64,000 nucleotides of DNA, from the NCBI GenBank assembly GCA_019359045.1, contig JAHHIA010000006.1:124001-188000 (forward strand), given 5' to 3'. Of the stretch, positions 1 to 9,168 are shown in pieces. Source of the DNA: Scytolyngbya sp. HA4215-MV1 (GTDB taxonomy: Bacteria > Cyanobacteriota > Cyanobacteriia > Leptolyngbyales > Leptolyngbyaceae). The notes under the pieces are model-generated. The model made no database searches and was not told where the DNA came from. It saw nothing but the letters and a program-made list of their open reading frames with translations. The translations under genes and the position numbers were made by a program. Position 1 is the stretch's first letter. Every line of letters begins with the position of its first letter.

Positions 1-1
1 A

Positions 2-2188
2 TTGGAGTTTCGGGTGCAATCTCGCACCACAGAACTGATGCAGAGCAATGCTGCATTGGCGACCGAAATTCAGGAGCGGATTGCGGTACAAGTGAAGTTG
101 CAACGTCTGGCAGAACAAGAACGGGCAACGAGTCTGGTAATCCAACAATTGCGCCAAAGTTTGGATCTGGTAGATATTTTTAATACCACTACCGCAGAAT
201 TGCGCCGAGTCATGCAGTGCGATCGCGTTTTGATTTATCGCTTCAACCCTGACTGGAGTGGCAAAGTCGTTGCCGAGTCAGTAGCAGAAGGCTGGAACCA
301 ACTGGTGCCCGTGCAGGTAAGCGATGCGAACCTGACTCAGGGGTTGGTCGAACCCGACACTTGCGTGATCAAGCAAATGGATAACCCCGACATTGTCATT
401 CGAGATACTTATTTGCAAGAAACTTCAGGCGGAAATTATCAATACCGAGGTTACTACCGCGCCGTTTCAGATATTTATACGCGAGGCTTTGACTCTTGCT
501 ATCTCGATTTTTTGAACGGAATACAAGCCCGTGCTTATGTCACGGTGCCCATTTTTCGGGGGCAACAGCTTTGGGGGTTGTTGGCTGTCTATCAAAATGC
601 GCAACCTCGCCAGTGGCAAGAGGATGAAATTCACATGGTCTCTCAAATTGGTGGACAGGTTGGGGTCGCCGTACAACAAGCCGAACTTTTAGTGCAAACT
701 CAGCAACAAACCGTAGCGTTGAAACAAGCTAAAGAAACGGCTGATGCTGCCAATCGGGCAAAGAGTGAGTTTTTAGCTAATATGAGCCATGAACTCCGAA
801 CGCCACTGAATGTTGTTTTGGGCTTTGCTCAACTGATGGTGCGGGATGCAACATTGACCCCAGTTCAACAACGATATTTGGACATCATTAGCCGGGGAGG
901 AGAGCACCTACTGCGGCTGATTAATGATGTCCTAGCGATGTCAAAAATTGAAGCAGGACGGATTGTTTTAGAAGAAACCTCCTTTGACTTATCGCTACTG
1001 TTGGGTAATTTGGACGATATGTTGCGACTGCGCATTGAAAGTAAAGGATTACAGTTTGAGGTCATTTGCGCAGCAGCCGTTCCTCAATCGATCAAAACCG
1101 ATGAGAGTAAACTGCGTCAGGTTTTGGTGAATTTGCTCAGCAATGCGATTAAGTTTACAGAGACGGGCAGTGTGGTGTTGCGCGTCTCTCTAGGACAACC
1201 CAAAACAGCTGATCCAACTGAGATCACCCTTCATTTTGAAGTGGAGGATACGGGCATGGGTATTGCGCCTCACGAATTACCCAAGTTGTTTCAACCCTTT
1301 GAACAAACGATGTCAGGTCGGGCTTCCTCGGAAGGAACGGGTTTGGGACTTGCCATTAGCCAAAAATTTGTCCAGCTCATGGGGGGCAACATCACGGTCG
1401 AGAGTCAACTGGGGCATGGCAGTTGTTTTTGTTTTGACATTACGGTCGGGCAAGCCACCAAGATCGCACCTTCACCTAAACCTGCCATTACTCAAACGAT
1501 TGTGGGTCTTGCACCCAACCAACCGACCTACCGAATTCTTATTGCAGAAGATCATCCGACCAATCGCTTACTACTGTCCAAAATGTTGTCTCTAGATGGG
1601 TTTGAGCTAAAAGAAGCCGTCAATGGAGAAGAAGCGATCGCTTTGTGGCAGCAATGGCAACCCGATCTGATTTTTATGGATATGCAAATGCCCATCATTA
1701 ACGGTTTAGAAGCCACTCAACACATTAAATCAGCCACCGAAGCACAAGAAGCGCCGATCGTGATTGCTCTCACAGCAAGTGCTTTTGATGAGCAACAGCA
1801 AGCATGTTTTGCAGCAGGTTGTGATGACTTCATCCGTAAACCCTTTCAATATCACGAGCTGTTTACCAAAATGAGTCAGCACTTGGGGGTGCAGTATCTT
1901 TACCAGGATGAGCCTTCTGGAGTCGTCCTCAATCAGAGCAGCCCGGAAGCGTCCTCAACCCCCGCTTCTAAACAGGACTTGCTTTTGGCGATCGCAGCGA
2001 TGCCCAACGATTTTCTCAAACCACTTTATCGCGCTGCCATGGAAGGTAATGACTCACAAATTGGTCAATTAATCCAAAAAATTCCGTCTGAGCAACAGGG
2101 GTTGAGAGACACAATCGCCCAACTTGCAGAAAACTTCCAATTTGATCAGTTAATTAAACTGATTCAATCGGCAAAGCAGCTATCTTAG
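2..2188 (+). CDS. Hybrid sensor histidine kinase with cyanobacteriochrome-type GAF, HisKA, HATPase and receiver domains (5' partial)
   Basis: The frame is open to the window edge, so the true start and any N-terminal sensor domains lie upstream. A coiled coil (about residues 5-45) leads into a GAF domain (about 45-235) of bilin-binding type. It has a DTC motif (Cys121) in the place of the DXCF motif, and a second Cys166 followed by Tyr in SCYLDF, where CBCRs attach the chromophore. HisKA follows with phospho-acceptor His263 in SHELRTPLN, then HATPase_c with an N box (NLLSNAIKF) and the G boxes DTGMGI and GTGLGL. The receiver domain has the acidic pair in AEDHP and phospho-acceptor Asp560. A 100-residue tail has no recognisable HPt histidine motif. 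The architecture predicts an intramolecular His-Asp relay driven by light or redox. Bilin binding is inferred from the two cysteines only. Confidence 0.9.
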   Translation: MEFRVQSRTTELMQSNAALATEIQERIAVQVKLQRLAEQERATSLVIQQLRQSLDLVDIFNTTTAELRRVMQCDRVLIYRFNPDWSGKVVAESVAEGWNQLVPVQVSDANLTQGLVEPDTCVIKQMDNPDIVIRDTYLQETSGGNYQYRGYYRAVSDIYTRGFDSCYLDFLNGIQARAYVTVPIFRGQQLWGLLAVYQNAQPRQWQEDEIHMVSQIGGQVGVAVQQAELLVQTQQQTVALKQAKETADAANRAKSEFLANMSHELRTPLNVVLGFAQLMVRDATLTPVQQRYLDIISRGGEHLLRLINDVLAMSKIEAGRIVLEETSFDLSLLLGNLDDMLRLRIESKGLQFEVICAAAVPQSIKTDESKLRQVLVNLLSNAIKFTETGSVVLRVSLGQPKTADPTEITLHFEVEDTGMGIAPHELPKLFQPFEQTMSGRASSEGTGLGLAISQKFVQLMGGNITVESQLGHGSCFCFDITVGQATKIAPSPKPAITQTIVGLAPNQPTYRILIAEDHPTNRLLLSKMLSLDGFELKEAVNGEEAIALWQQWQPDLIFMDMQMPIINGLEATQHIKSATEAQEAPIVIALTASAFDEQQQACFAAGCDDFIRKPFQYHELFTKMSQHLGVQYLYQDEPSGVVLNQSSPEASSTPASKQDLLLAIAAMPNDFLKPLYRAAMEGNDSQIGQLIQKIPSEQQGLRDTIAQLAENFQFDQLIKLIQSAKQLS

Positions 2189-2326
2189 GATCACGGATTA
2201 AAGAAAACCGACGATTAGGCAGTAGGAGCATGGCATTTGGCAGATCAATTCTGCAACTCTTGCTAGGATTTTTGCTCAGATACCGCATCCTTAGAAATTT
2301 CATCTTAATTTATTAATTTCCTTTTC

Positions 2327-2950
2327 TTACCCTAGAATCTCATCATCCAGAGAGGTGCGTAGAAATAAAATACAGCCAGTACGGGTTTCGGGTTGATGAA
2401 CAGTGCCAGGTAGCGAATAGACGCGATCGCCCTGAGTATAGGCACGATCGCCAATTATCAAGTCGCCTGCCAACACCACGATTTCTTCACGATCGGCGTG
2501 ACGATGTTGAGGGAATTTGGTTTGCCCCAAACTGCGAACAAAACAATCAACCTGACGGTTCGTGACATCGATCCGGAGCGTGGCAATTTGCACTCCTGGA
2601 GTGGGTGAATAAGGTTGCCAATCCACAGTTTTAGTTTGATTCAGTAAGATCGAGAGTTCTGCCGGATCAGAGGCACTGTTTTCAGCCGTACGTTCCAACT
2701 GCACCTTACCGCCTTGCCCAAAGATATCCTCTGCGGCAATCTGCTGAAATAGCCGCTCCTTGAGATTGGCAGCTAAAGGGATTGGAGCCACTCCATAGGC
2801 AAGCATGGCAACCGTAGACTCCAACTCAGCCGTTTGTGCTTGAAAATCGGGTGAATGGGTATGCAGCTCATCAGCCCAGAACTTTTCTTCCTCATCTAAA
2901 GCTGTGAGGGCATGAAGTGCAGCTAATTCCGATACATATTCCGATGCCAT
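2327..2950 (-). CDS. ChrR-like cupin anti-sigma factor
   Basis: This is a protein of about 207 residues. The N-terminal helical part (AALHALTALDEEE...) looks like the sigma-binding domain of ECF anti-sigma factors. The C-terminal half is a cupin with a metal-site signature: PQHRHADREE, then a later His in GTVHQPET. In the ChrR family such a protein sequesters an ECF sigma factor and releases it under oxidative or singlet-oxygen stress; that role is inferred here. The ECF gene lies upstream on the same strand (3929-3354), separated by a gap that holds a mobile repeat. I chose the ATG at 2950 because the family start MASEYVSEL fits; an alternative ATG at 2974 adds eight residues. I see no transmembrane segment. 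Confidence 0.8.
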   Translation of the reverse strand: MASEYVSELAALHALTALDEEEKFWADELHTHSPDFQAQTAELESTVAMLAYGVAPIPLAANLKERLFQQIAAEDIFGQGGKVQLERTAENSASDPAELSILLNQTKTVDWQPYSPTPGVQIATLRIDVTNRQVDCFVRSLGQTKFPQHRHADREEIVVLAGDLIIGDRAYTQGDRVYSLPGTVHQPETRTGCILFLRTSLDDEILG

Positions 2951-3050
2951 AAGATTTTCCCACCTGCCCATCATTTTAGCGTTGTTGCCTCAGTTTTCAA
3001 GAGAAGCTGGGATGAAGAGTGTAGGGTCCAAGCTGGGGGGTACGATTAAA

Positions 3051-3131
3051 GGCGTTGCTGAAGAGCAGCATAGTTTGGAACGAAGTTTCAAATCATTCAG
3101 CATCATTTTCATCCCGTTGTTGAGCAACGCC
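3051..3131 (-). mobile_element. MITE-like repeat family A, copy 1
   Basis: An 81-bp element has near-perfect ends, GGCGTTGCT at one side and AGCAACGCC at the other, and its interior matches copies at 12816-12896 and 38165-38245 in the opposite orientation. It is flanked by a perfect 8-bp direct repeat CGATTAAA (3043-3050 and 3132-3139), as left by transposition. It sits between the sigma and anti-sigma genes and has no coding capacity. Confidence 0.85.
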
Positions 3132-3353
3132 CGATTAAACATAGAATAGGCAAAGAGCATTGCCCATGCCCATTCCTAGTCTGGTCGATGAAACGCGATT
3201 ATGCAGATTTAATATTGAATGACGCCTTCCTACGGACTGTTTCAAGAGTCTTAGGGTTTCTAGATCCAGTGGTTAGTGGGTGAGATACCGATTAGCCCTG
3301 CAACATCGGTTCGTATGTTCAAAATTGCATCAGGATTGCGTAGATTCGGTGCG

Positions 3354-3929
3354 TTACAAAGCCTCTTTTGAGCCGAGCGCAGATTTCAACTTGCTTAACC
3401 CGAGTCGAATTCGAGTTTTCACAGTTCCCAATGACAAACCTGTCTCAACCACGATTTGGCTTTGAGTTAGCCCTTTGTAGTATGCCAGTTCAATGACGAG
3501 TCGTTGTTCATTCGGCAAGGTCTGCATTGCAGCCATCACCTGACTCCGGCGTTGTTTGATATACACTGCTTCAAATAAGTCTGTGGTGTCTGCCTTGGGT
3601 TGAAGCTCTAATGCATCCATCGAGACTGTAGTGGCAGGTTGAGCACGTTGAATTTTGCGGAGCCGATCGAGAATGCGACTCCGTGCCAGGGTAAATAGCC
3701 AGGTGTCGGCTCGTCCTCGGGTAGCATCATAGCGATCGGCAATGCGCCAAACTTGAGCAAAAACATCCAAAACGGCTTCTTCGCTTTCCTCGATCGATCG
3801 CAAACTTCTGAACGCCAAAGCATGAATAATGGGAGCATAGCGATCGTATAGGGTTGATAAGGCAGACTGATCCCGTTGAGCAATTTTAGCCAACAGTGAA
3901 GCATCATCAACCGTAACAGGGCTTTCCAT
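3354..3929 (-). CDS. ECF-type RNA polymerase sigma factor
   Basis: At 191 residues this has the normal length of an ECF sigma factor, with only regions 2 and 4. Region 2 (about 20-95) includes ALSTLYDRYAP and the VFAQVWRIADRYD stretch that contacts the -10 element. Region 4 (about 130-185) has the helix-turn-helix GLTQSQIVVETGLSLGTVKTR for -35 recognition. The downstream cupin anti-sigma gene suggests a RpoE/ChrR-like stress-responsive pair. The start is the ATG at 3929; no strong ribosome binding site is visible. The regulon is not predictable from this window. Confidence 0.9.
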   Translation of the reverse strand: MESPVTVDDASLLAKIAQRDQSALSTLYDRYAPIIHALAFRSLRSIEESEEAVLDVFAQVWRIADRYDATRGRADTWLFTLARSRILDRLRKIQRAQPATTVSMDALELQPKADTTDLFEAVYIKQRRSQVMAAMQTLPNEQRLVIELAYYKGLTQSQIVVETGLSLGTVKTRIRLGLSKLKSALGSKEAL

Positions 3930-3979
3930 CCGGGGATGAATGTTTAATTAGGGGCATAGGGAAGTATAGCGAATCCCTT

Positions 3980-4333
3980 TCATCGTTTAGATAAATCTTT
4001 TGAAGACTCAAGGTTCGGGAAACCCAGTGGGTGATTGGGAGTAAATAATTCCCATAATCCGACCGTGCCTACAAAAAAGGTGTAAATGGCAAATGGCAAG
4101 GGCTTTTCCCCTCTGGAAGATGCAAAGATGGCGGCGATCGTTGCTTCTAGCAAATGGGCACTCACTGCAAAGCGCTCAATGACAAATATCCAATTGATAC
4201 CACTGGGGAGATGCCCACGCGCGAGGACGGTCTCAAGATTCCACAACTCCAGCCCCAGGGCGCTGAGCATCAGTAGGCTAGAAACCACCTTAATTGCAGC
4301 CAATCCTTGAAACTTCATTGTGGTCAAATTCAT
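3980..4333 (-). CDS. Small conserved membrane protein
   Basis: A protein of about 117 residues has three or four predicted membrane helices: around LAAIKVVSSLLMLSALGL, INWIFVIERFAVSAHLL, LEATIAAIFA and FAIYTFFVGTVGLWELF. There is no catalytic motif. I do not recognise the family. It lies 50 bp upstream of the sigma gene on the same strand, so it could be cotranscribed with it. ATG 4333 is preferred to the TTG at 4342; ATG 4318 is also possible. Confidence 0.6.
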   Translation of the reverse strand: MNLTTMKFQGLAAIKVVSSLLMLSALGLELWNLETVLARGHLPSGINWIFVIERFAVSAHLLEATIAAIFASSRGEKPLPFAIYTFFVGTVGLWELFTPNHPLGFPNLESSKDLSKR

Positions 4334-4744
4334 CTTGGTCAATGGTGTGTTCCCTGTTCAGCGAGCAGTCAACTGGTGATTTTAGATGGCAATCAGCAAA
4401 GACTCTGTGATTTGTCCTGGTTGCTCCAACGCTTCCGCGAACCCGATTCCCAAGCTTACGCAGCGGGGGCTATGGACAGATGGCTAAAGCTGAAACTGAT
4501 GCGGGAAAAGGGAGGCACGGCAATATAGCATACCACGAGCCTATCTACCCGGGGTGGACACACATTTCGTTTCGAAAGTCAATCGTTTCAGGGTGAATCT
4601 TCCTGATAGTGCACTTTGCGATCGCTGTGTTTCCGAGTCGCCAAAAAATTTGAGCCCCGTTTATCCGATCTCTGTGTTGCGGCAGAGCTGTGATAGCGCA
4701 GTCGTCTGCGATCGGACAAGCCTCTTTAATCCTGGAAACGTCAA
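4334..4744. other. Intergenic region without a supported gene
   Basis: About 410 bp lie between two divergent genes. Short open frames exist on the plus strand, but their composition (Cys/Arg/Ser-rich, no ribosome binding site) does not look coding. A HIP1-like GCGATCGC occurs at about 4619. It presumably carries the promoters of both neighbours. Confidence 0.5.
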
Positions 4745-5275
4745 ATGATCCTAAACAACATCGATATCTACCAATATCCGGCTTTGCAAGACAAGGAGCC
4801 GGATTTTCAGGTCTCAGTTTGCCAATTTGCTAGTCGTCTGGCAACGCTTTCTGAAGTCCAAAAGAAGAAGTTGGCAATTCTCAAAGCGATCAAGTTAACC
4901 AATGCGATCGTGCAAATTTATGAAAAAGAGCAATCTCCCCTTCGAATCGGCAAAGAAAAGGCGAAGGTCTCTTTTCGGATTGTGCGGGCGGCACTGCGCG
5001 AGCAGCGAATTTCCCTGCCGGGGCAAGCAGAGATTTCTCTGAGAGAGCCTGAATTGCGCTCCATTATTGATGAAGCCTGTTGCCTGTTTCACTCTGGCAA
5101 AAAAGACCCCAACCAGTGGGAACAAAGGTTGGCTTTATCAACCGCACAGTGTATTGTCTTAAACCACGATTTGATGAAAGGATTGCGCTATTTCCATCAG
5201 CGCTTGCAAGATTTGTCTCCTCCCGAAATTCTGTCGGAAGTGGCTGAGCGGTTCATTGTACCTTACGCGGCATAA
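4745..5275 (+). CDS. Hypothetical protein, all-helical
   Basis: This is a 176-residue soluble protein of mostly amphipathic helices with no signal peptide and no motif I recognise. The ATG at 4745 has GGAAACG about 8 bases upstream. It is rich in Lys/Arg/Glu in the middle (KEKAKVSFRIVRAALREQRISL). The 3' end overlaps the end of the convergent thiE by 23 bp, which supports both stop positions. Function unknown. Confidence 0.65.
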   Translation: MILNNIDIYQYPALQDKEPDFQVSVCQFASRLATLSEVQKKKLAILKAIKLTNAIVQIYEKEQSPLRIGKEKAKVSFRIVRAALREQRISLPGQAEISLREPELRSIIDEACCLFHSGKKDPNQWEQRLALSTAQCIVLNHDLMKGLRYFHQRLQDLSPPEILSEVAERFIVPYAA

Positions 5276-6335
5276 GCGACTGACGCGCAGTACTGAGTTG
5301 GGAGACAAAATACTGGGTCACGAGAGTAGGTTGCTCGGCTTGCATAATGGAGCGAACCACAGCAACCCGTTCTCCGCCAGCATTGAGGACTTCGTGCAAG
5401 TTGTCAGTATCGATGCCACCGATCGCAAACCAGGGCACGGTGGCATGTTCCACCGCATAGCGGACATATTCCAGTCCGGCTGCCGCTTTGCCTGCTTTGG
5501 TTGGCGTTTCATACACCGGACCCACGCCGATGTAATCCGCCCCCTCCTGTAGTGCCCGGTGCATTTCATCGGGGTTCGTGGTCGATCGTCCAATTAGGCG
5601 TTGGTGCCCCAGCAGTTGACGCGCTAACGAGATTGGGATATCTTGCTGTCCTAAATGCACACCATCGGCATCAGCTGCCAACGCCAGATCGATGCGATCG
5701 TTGACAATAAACAATGCGCCATATCGATGACACAGTTGACTGAGCTTCACTGCATTGTGAAGACGGATGTGGTCATCTGCGGTTTTGTCGCGATATTGCA
5801 CCAGGGGCAATCCACCCTGCAGAGCTGCCTCAACCACTTCAAATAGCTGCTCTGAGGGAGAAGTCACCAGGTAGAGTTGAGCCTGTCGGAGTTGGTTGTG
5901 GCGATCGTGTGCCAGCAGACGACTCTCCAGCGTATAGACTCGATACCGCATTTGTTTCAACGTGGCTCCCATCTGGGGCGCATATACTTTGCCGTATTCT
6001 TCCAACACGCGCAGAGCTTCTTCGACTCGACAGAGATTTGTCTGGAGTACTTGTTGCAAGCTTGTTCGTTGGGCTTCTTGAGGATGCGTTAAGGCAGTCC
6101 CTGGGTCAGCAGGCGTATCGCGGGCTGCCCGGAGTTCGGCAGTATGCCACTGTGCCAGTTCTTGCCGCAAGGTTTTGCATTCTGCGGTGAGTCGAGCATC
6201 ATTTAGCCCAAACCGGCACCATTCTTCAATGACTCGCAATCCTTCACGGGCGCGATCGAGATTTGCGTCGAGAATTCGCCAGAGAGCAGACTGTACAAAC
6301 TTGCTCTGACTATTCTGACTATATGTTTCAGCCAT
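5253..6335 (-). CDS. thiE: Thiamine phosphate synthase with N-terminal ThiD2-like domain
   Basis: The C-terminal half (about 150-350) is ThiE, which joins HMP-pyrophosphate and the thiazole phosphate to make thiamine phosphate. Visible motifs are YRDKTADD (pyrophosphate/Lys site), IVNDRIDLALAADADGVHLGQ, IGVGPVYETPTK and WFAIGGID. The first 140 residues match the ThiD2-type extension found on many cyanobacterial ThiE proteins, which makes the protein longer (360 aa) than E. coli ThiE (about 210 aa). I see no thi-box riboswitch in the 480 bp upstream. The gene is convergent with the preceding hypothetical gene. Confidence 0.95.
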   Translation of the reverse strand: MAETYSQNSQSKFVQSALWRILDANLDRAREGLRVIEEWCRFGLNDARLTAECKTLRQELAQWHTAELRAARDTPADPGTALTHPQEAQRTSLQQVLQTNLCRVEEALRVLEEYGKVYAPQMGATLKQMRYRVYTLESRLLAHDRHNQLRQAQLYLVTSPSEQLFEVVEAALQGGLPLVQYRDKTADDHIRLHNAVKLSQLCHRYGALFIVNDRIDLALAADADGVHLGQQDIPISLARQLLGHQRLIGRSTTNPDEMHRALQEGADYIGVGPVYETPTKAGKAAAGLEYVRYAVEHATVPWFAIGGIDTDNLHEVLNAGGERVAVVRSIMQAEQPTLVTQYFVSQLSTARQSLMPRKVQ

Positions 6336-6858
6336 GAGATTCGGGGCAAATGAACTCTCTCATTTTACCGATTGTGTCTCACTGTGAAGCTTGATCGTAT
6401 TGGTATGTGAAGGATGCTAGGAAATTGACCTTCGGCGTCGAACACTGGATGGATTAATAAATGTCTATGAGAAATATTCTGACCATTGACTGACCTGCTC
6501 GAAGTGGAAAAAAGTGTAAGGCGATAATCAATTTGCTTTTAGAAACTCTACTTTCAGAAAGTTTTCTGCTTTGCTCTGAACTGGGTCAGAATTAACGATG
6601 GGATTAAGGACGATCGTTTCTCTAAAAACGTACTCAAGCAATCTCAAAACACTGATGAATAGAAACTTTTCGTCAATTTTCAAAATTGCTATTCATAATA
6701 GTGCGCCAATTGAGAGGTCTTGAGTTACTATCTTTCCAAATCTGTTTGCCAACCAGAGGATTTAGGCAAGATCTGTCAGCACTGATTTTGCCGTCATCGT
6801 TTGAGCGTTTTTATGGTTTGTGCTGTCTAAAAATTTCAATTCTGTGGTCTTTAAGCTT
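6336..6858. other. Divergent intergenic region upstream of thiE and a beta-helix gene
   Basis: This is about 520 bp of AT-rich sequence with no convincing gene. I looked for TPP riboswitch signatures on the minus strand upstream of thiE and did not find them. It presumably holds two divergent promoters. Confidence 0.5.
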
Positions 6859-9087
6859 ATGGATGGTCTGCCATCAAATTTAACCCAGTATCCTGGTGCA
6901 ACGAACTGCACCACTCGTGTGCTCTCTCATCTGGCAGGGTTCGGTTTGTTGAGTCTGATGTCTTGGAGCGGGATGCAGACGATCGCGCTGGCAGCCGATT
7001 TCCCAAACTCCATCCAATTGGCTCAGGCAACGGGGACGCAGCCGTCCAATCAAATCAATCTGATTTTTGTCCATCCCAACATCGGCAATGATCAGACGGG
7101 CAATGGGACGCAGCTAACCCCTTTTAAGACGATTAGTCACGCTTTGCAAGTCGCTCCCTCTAACACCGTTATCCTGCTGGCACCGGGAACCTATAGTGCT
7201 CAAACTGGGGAAACGTTTCCGTTGCGACTGAAACCGGGGGTTACTCTCCAGGGCAATCCCCACATTCGCGGACAAAACACCCTGATTCTCGGCGGCGGTG
7301 GTTTCCTGAGTCCTTCTTTTGCTAACCAAAATGTAACGATCGTCGGTGCTAACCAGGCAGGGCTGACGGGTGTCACGGTTACCAACCCCAATCCCCAGGG
7401 CTATGGTTTGTGGCTAGAGTCTGCCAGTCCCTTGGTGATTGACAATATTTTTACGGCAAACGCGGCAGATGGGATTGCCATTACGGGCAATAGTGCACCG
7501 GTTATTCGCAACAATTATTTTTATCAGAACAGTATCAGTGGCATTGCGGTTTATGGCACCTCCAAAGCCGAAATTCGCCAGAACCTATTTGAAAGTACGG
7601 GCTTTGGCATCAATATTGCTCAAAATGCGACGCCCTTACTGATTGGCAACCGGATTAGGCGCAATACTGACGGGGTGGTGGTGCAGGCAAATGCCCGTCC
7701 CATTTTGCGAGGCAATGTCATTGAGGAGAATGGTCGAGATGGGTTGGTGGCAACTGCCAATGCTCAGCCAGATTTGGGGATTGTGACCGAACCGGGGGGC
7801 AATCTTTTCCGTAACAACGGCAGATTGGATGTTAATGCTACCGCGATCAGTCGACAAATTTCTGCTTTTGGCAATCAGCTCAACACCACCCGCATTGGTG
7901 GGCAAGTCGATCTGTTGGGTGCAACTGCCGTAAAAACACCAGCACTGGCAAGCCAACCTGACGGTATCGGGTTATCGAGTGCTCTGGTTGCAATGCAGGC
8001 AAATGCAGAGGTAGACCAAACGAAGCGAGTTTCCGCTTATCCCAGTCGTCCGGTGACACAGCCTGTGCGGGGAGTAACTCAGTCCAATGCGGCGCAACCA
8101 ACGGCTCCTTCTGGCGAACTGACGGCTGCCACCTTTCCGGTGCCTGCCAGCTTGAATGCCACGCCACTCAGCGCCACTCAACCCGGTAGAAACCAGTTTG
8201 TGGTCACCCAAACGCAGCGATCGCCCAATTTGAGCAACCCGAACCACTCGCCTAGGCAAGTGTCTGCGACTGCCAACCCTCAGCTAGCCGCCATTCCGAT
8301 CGCGGTTCCCCCTCCAGAAAACAATCGGCAGTCTGCCCCGTTGGCGCGTCCGGTTGTCCCTGCCTCCGTGGCAGTGGCTTCCACTGTCCAACCAATCGTA
8401 GTTCCTCCCACAGCGATGGAAGCGACCCTGACGGATTTGCAAACGGTGGTGGTAAGGGCTCCAGCCAAACGGTTTCAGCCACCCGTCCCCATTGCAACAG
8501 GAGCAGGGCGGCGGACGGTTACCGGACGGCGATCGCTGCCCGCGCCTGCTCAGTTGATCACGGCAAACTCCTCCACTCCCACCACTACGATTTCGATCGC
8601 GGTGCCACCCCCCGAATCGGATCAGGTCGTGCCCGTTTTACCCTCTGCTACTCTGGATACGGCGACTCCCCCCCCCATCTCAACTCGCCCCGATGTAGAC
8701 AATGTCGGCACCAATCTAACTACCAGCCGCCTACCTGGGGGCGGCACTCCAGGGCTTTTGCCTGTACCGGGTCCCGATATTCCCCTGGGTAATGGGGAAA
8801 GCGTCTCCAATTTTGTCGCCAGTCGCTCCAGTGGTGAGAATAGCGAACCGCCCACCCTACCGGGGCGGGTTGAGGCTTTGGGTCTGCGTTATCGGGTAGT
8901 AGTGGAAGCCAGTAGCGAAGAGGAGCAGCTCCAGGTCAAAGCACTGGTGCCCAATGCGTTTCAAGCATTTTCGGGGGGACGATCAGTGATGCAAGTCGGG
9001 GCGTTTGGCGATCGTGCCAATGCCGAACAGTTGCAGCAGATGTTGTCTAGCCAGGGGTTGCGAGCAACGGTGGAGTCGTTGGAGTAA
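6859..9087 (+). CDS. Secreted right-handed beta-helix (DUF1565-type) protein with SPOR-like C-terminus
   Basis: The protein is about 742 residues from ATG 6859; a GTG at 6820 would add 13. A hydrophobic signal-like segment (LAGFGLLSLMSWSGMQTIALA) precedes the mature part. Residues about 60-340 are repeated beta-strand rungs with many Asn and Gly, of the DUF1565/pectate-lyase-like parallel beta-helix type (FVHPNIGNDQTGNGT..., NNYFYQNSISGIAVYG). A long Pro/Thr/Ala-rich linker follows. The last 65 residues (YRVVVEAS ... MQVGAFGDRANAEQLQQML) resemble a SPOR-like peptidoglycan-binding module and match the end of the protein at 53101-54213. An envelope role is inferred. Confidence 0.8.
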   Translation: MDGLPSNLTQYPGATNCTTRVLSHLAGFGLLSLMSWSGMQTIALAADFPNSIQLAQATGTQPSNQINLIFVHPNIGNDQTGNGTQLTPFKTISHALQVAPSNTVILLAPGTYSAQTGETFPLRLKPGVTLQGNPHIRGQNTLILGGGGFLSPSFANQNVTIVGANQAGLTGVTVTNPNPQGYGLWLESASPLVIDNIFTANAADGIAITGNSAPVIRNNYFYQNSISGIAVYGTSKAEIRQNLFESTGFGINIAQNATPLLIGNRIRRNTDGVVVQANARPILRGNVIEENGRDGLVATANAQPDLGIVTEPGGNLFRNNGRLDVNATAISRQISAFGNQLNTTRIGGQVDLLGATAVKTPALASQPDGIGLSSALVAMQANAEVDQTKRVSAYPSRPVTQPVRGVTQSNAAQPTAPSGELTAATFPVPASLNATPLSATQPGRNQFVVTQTQRSPNLSNPNHSPRQVSATANPQLAAIPIAVPPPENNRQSAPLARPVVPASVAVASTVQPIVVPPTAMEATLTDLQTVVVRAPAKRFQPPVPIATGAGRRTVTGRRSLPAPAQLITANSSTPTTTISIAVPPPESDQVVPVLPSATLDTATPPPISTRPDVDNVGTNLTTSRLPGGGTPGLLPVPGPDIPLGNGESVSNFVASRSSGENSEPPTLPGRVEALGLRYRVVVEASSEEEQLQVKALVPNAFQAFSGGRSVMQVGAFGDRANAEQLQQMLSSQGLRATVESLE

Positions 9088-9168
9088 AGGTCATCTGCGT
9101 TGTCTGATGTGGGTCAAGACGACTGTAGGATGCCGCAGACTTGTCGTTTATCAAATTGAAGACGCTTC

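Noticed and set aside
4307-4748. Two short plus-strand frames
   Set aside because: Cys/Arg-rich composition, no start signals and no similarity that I recognise.
6336-6600. Possible TPP riboswitch upstream of thiE
   Set aside because: The conserved CUGAGA and ACCUGAUCUGG elements are not present on the minus strand.
7880-8497. Several minus-strand frames inside the beta-helix gene
   Set aside because: Antisense shadows of a Pro/Thr-rich coding region; no starts or families.
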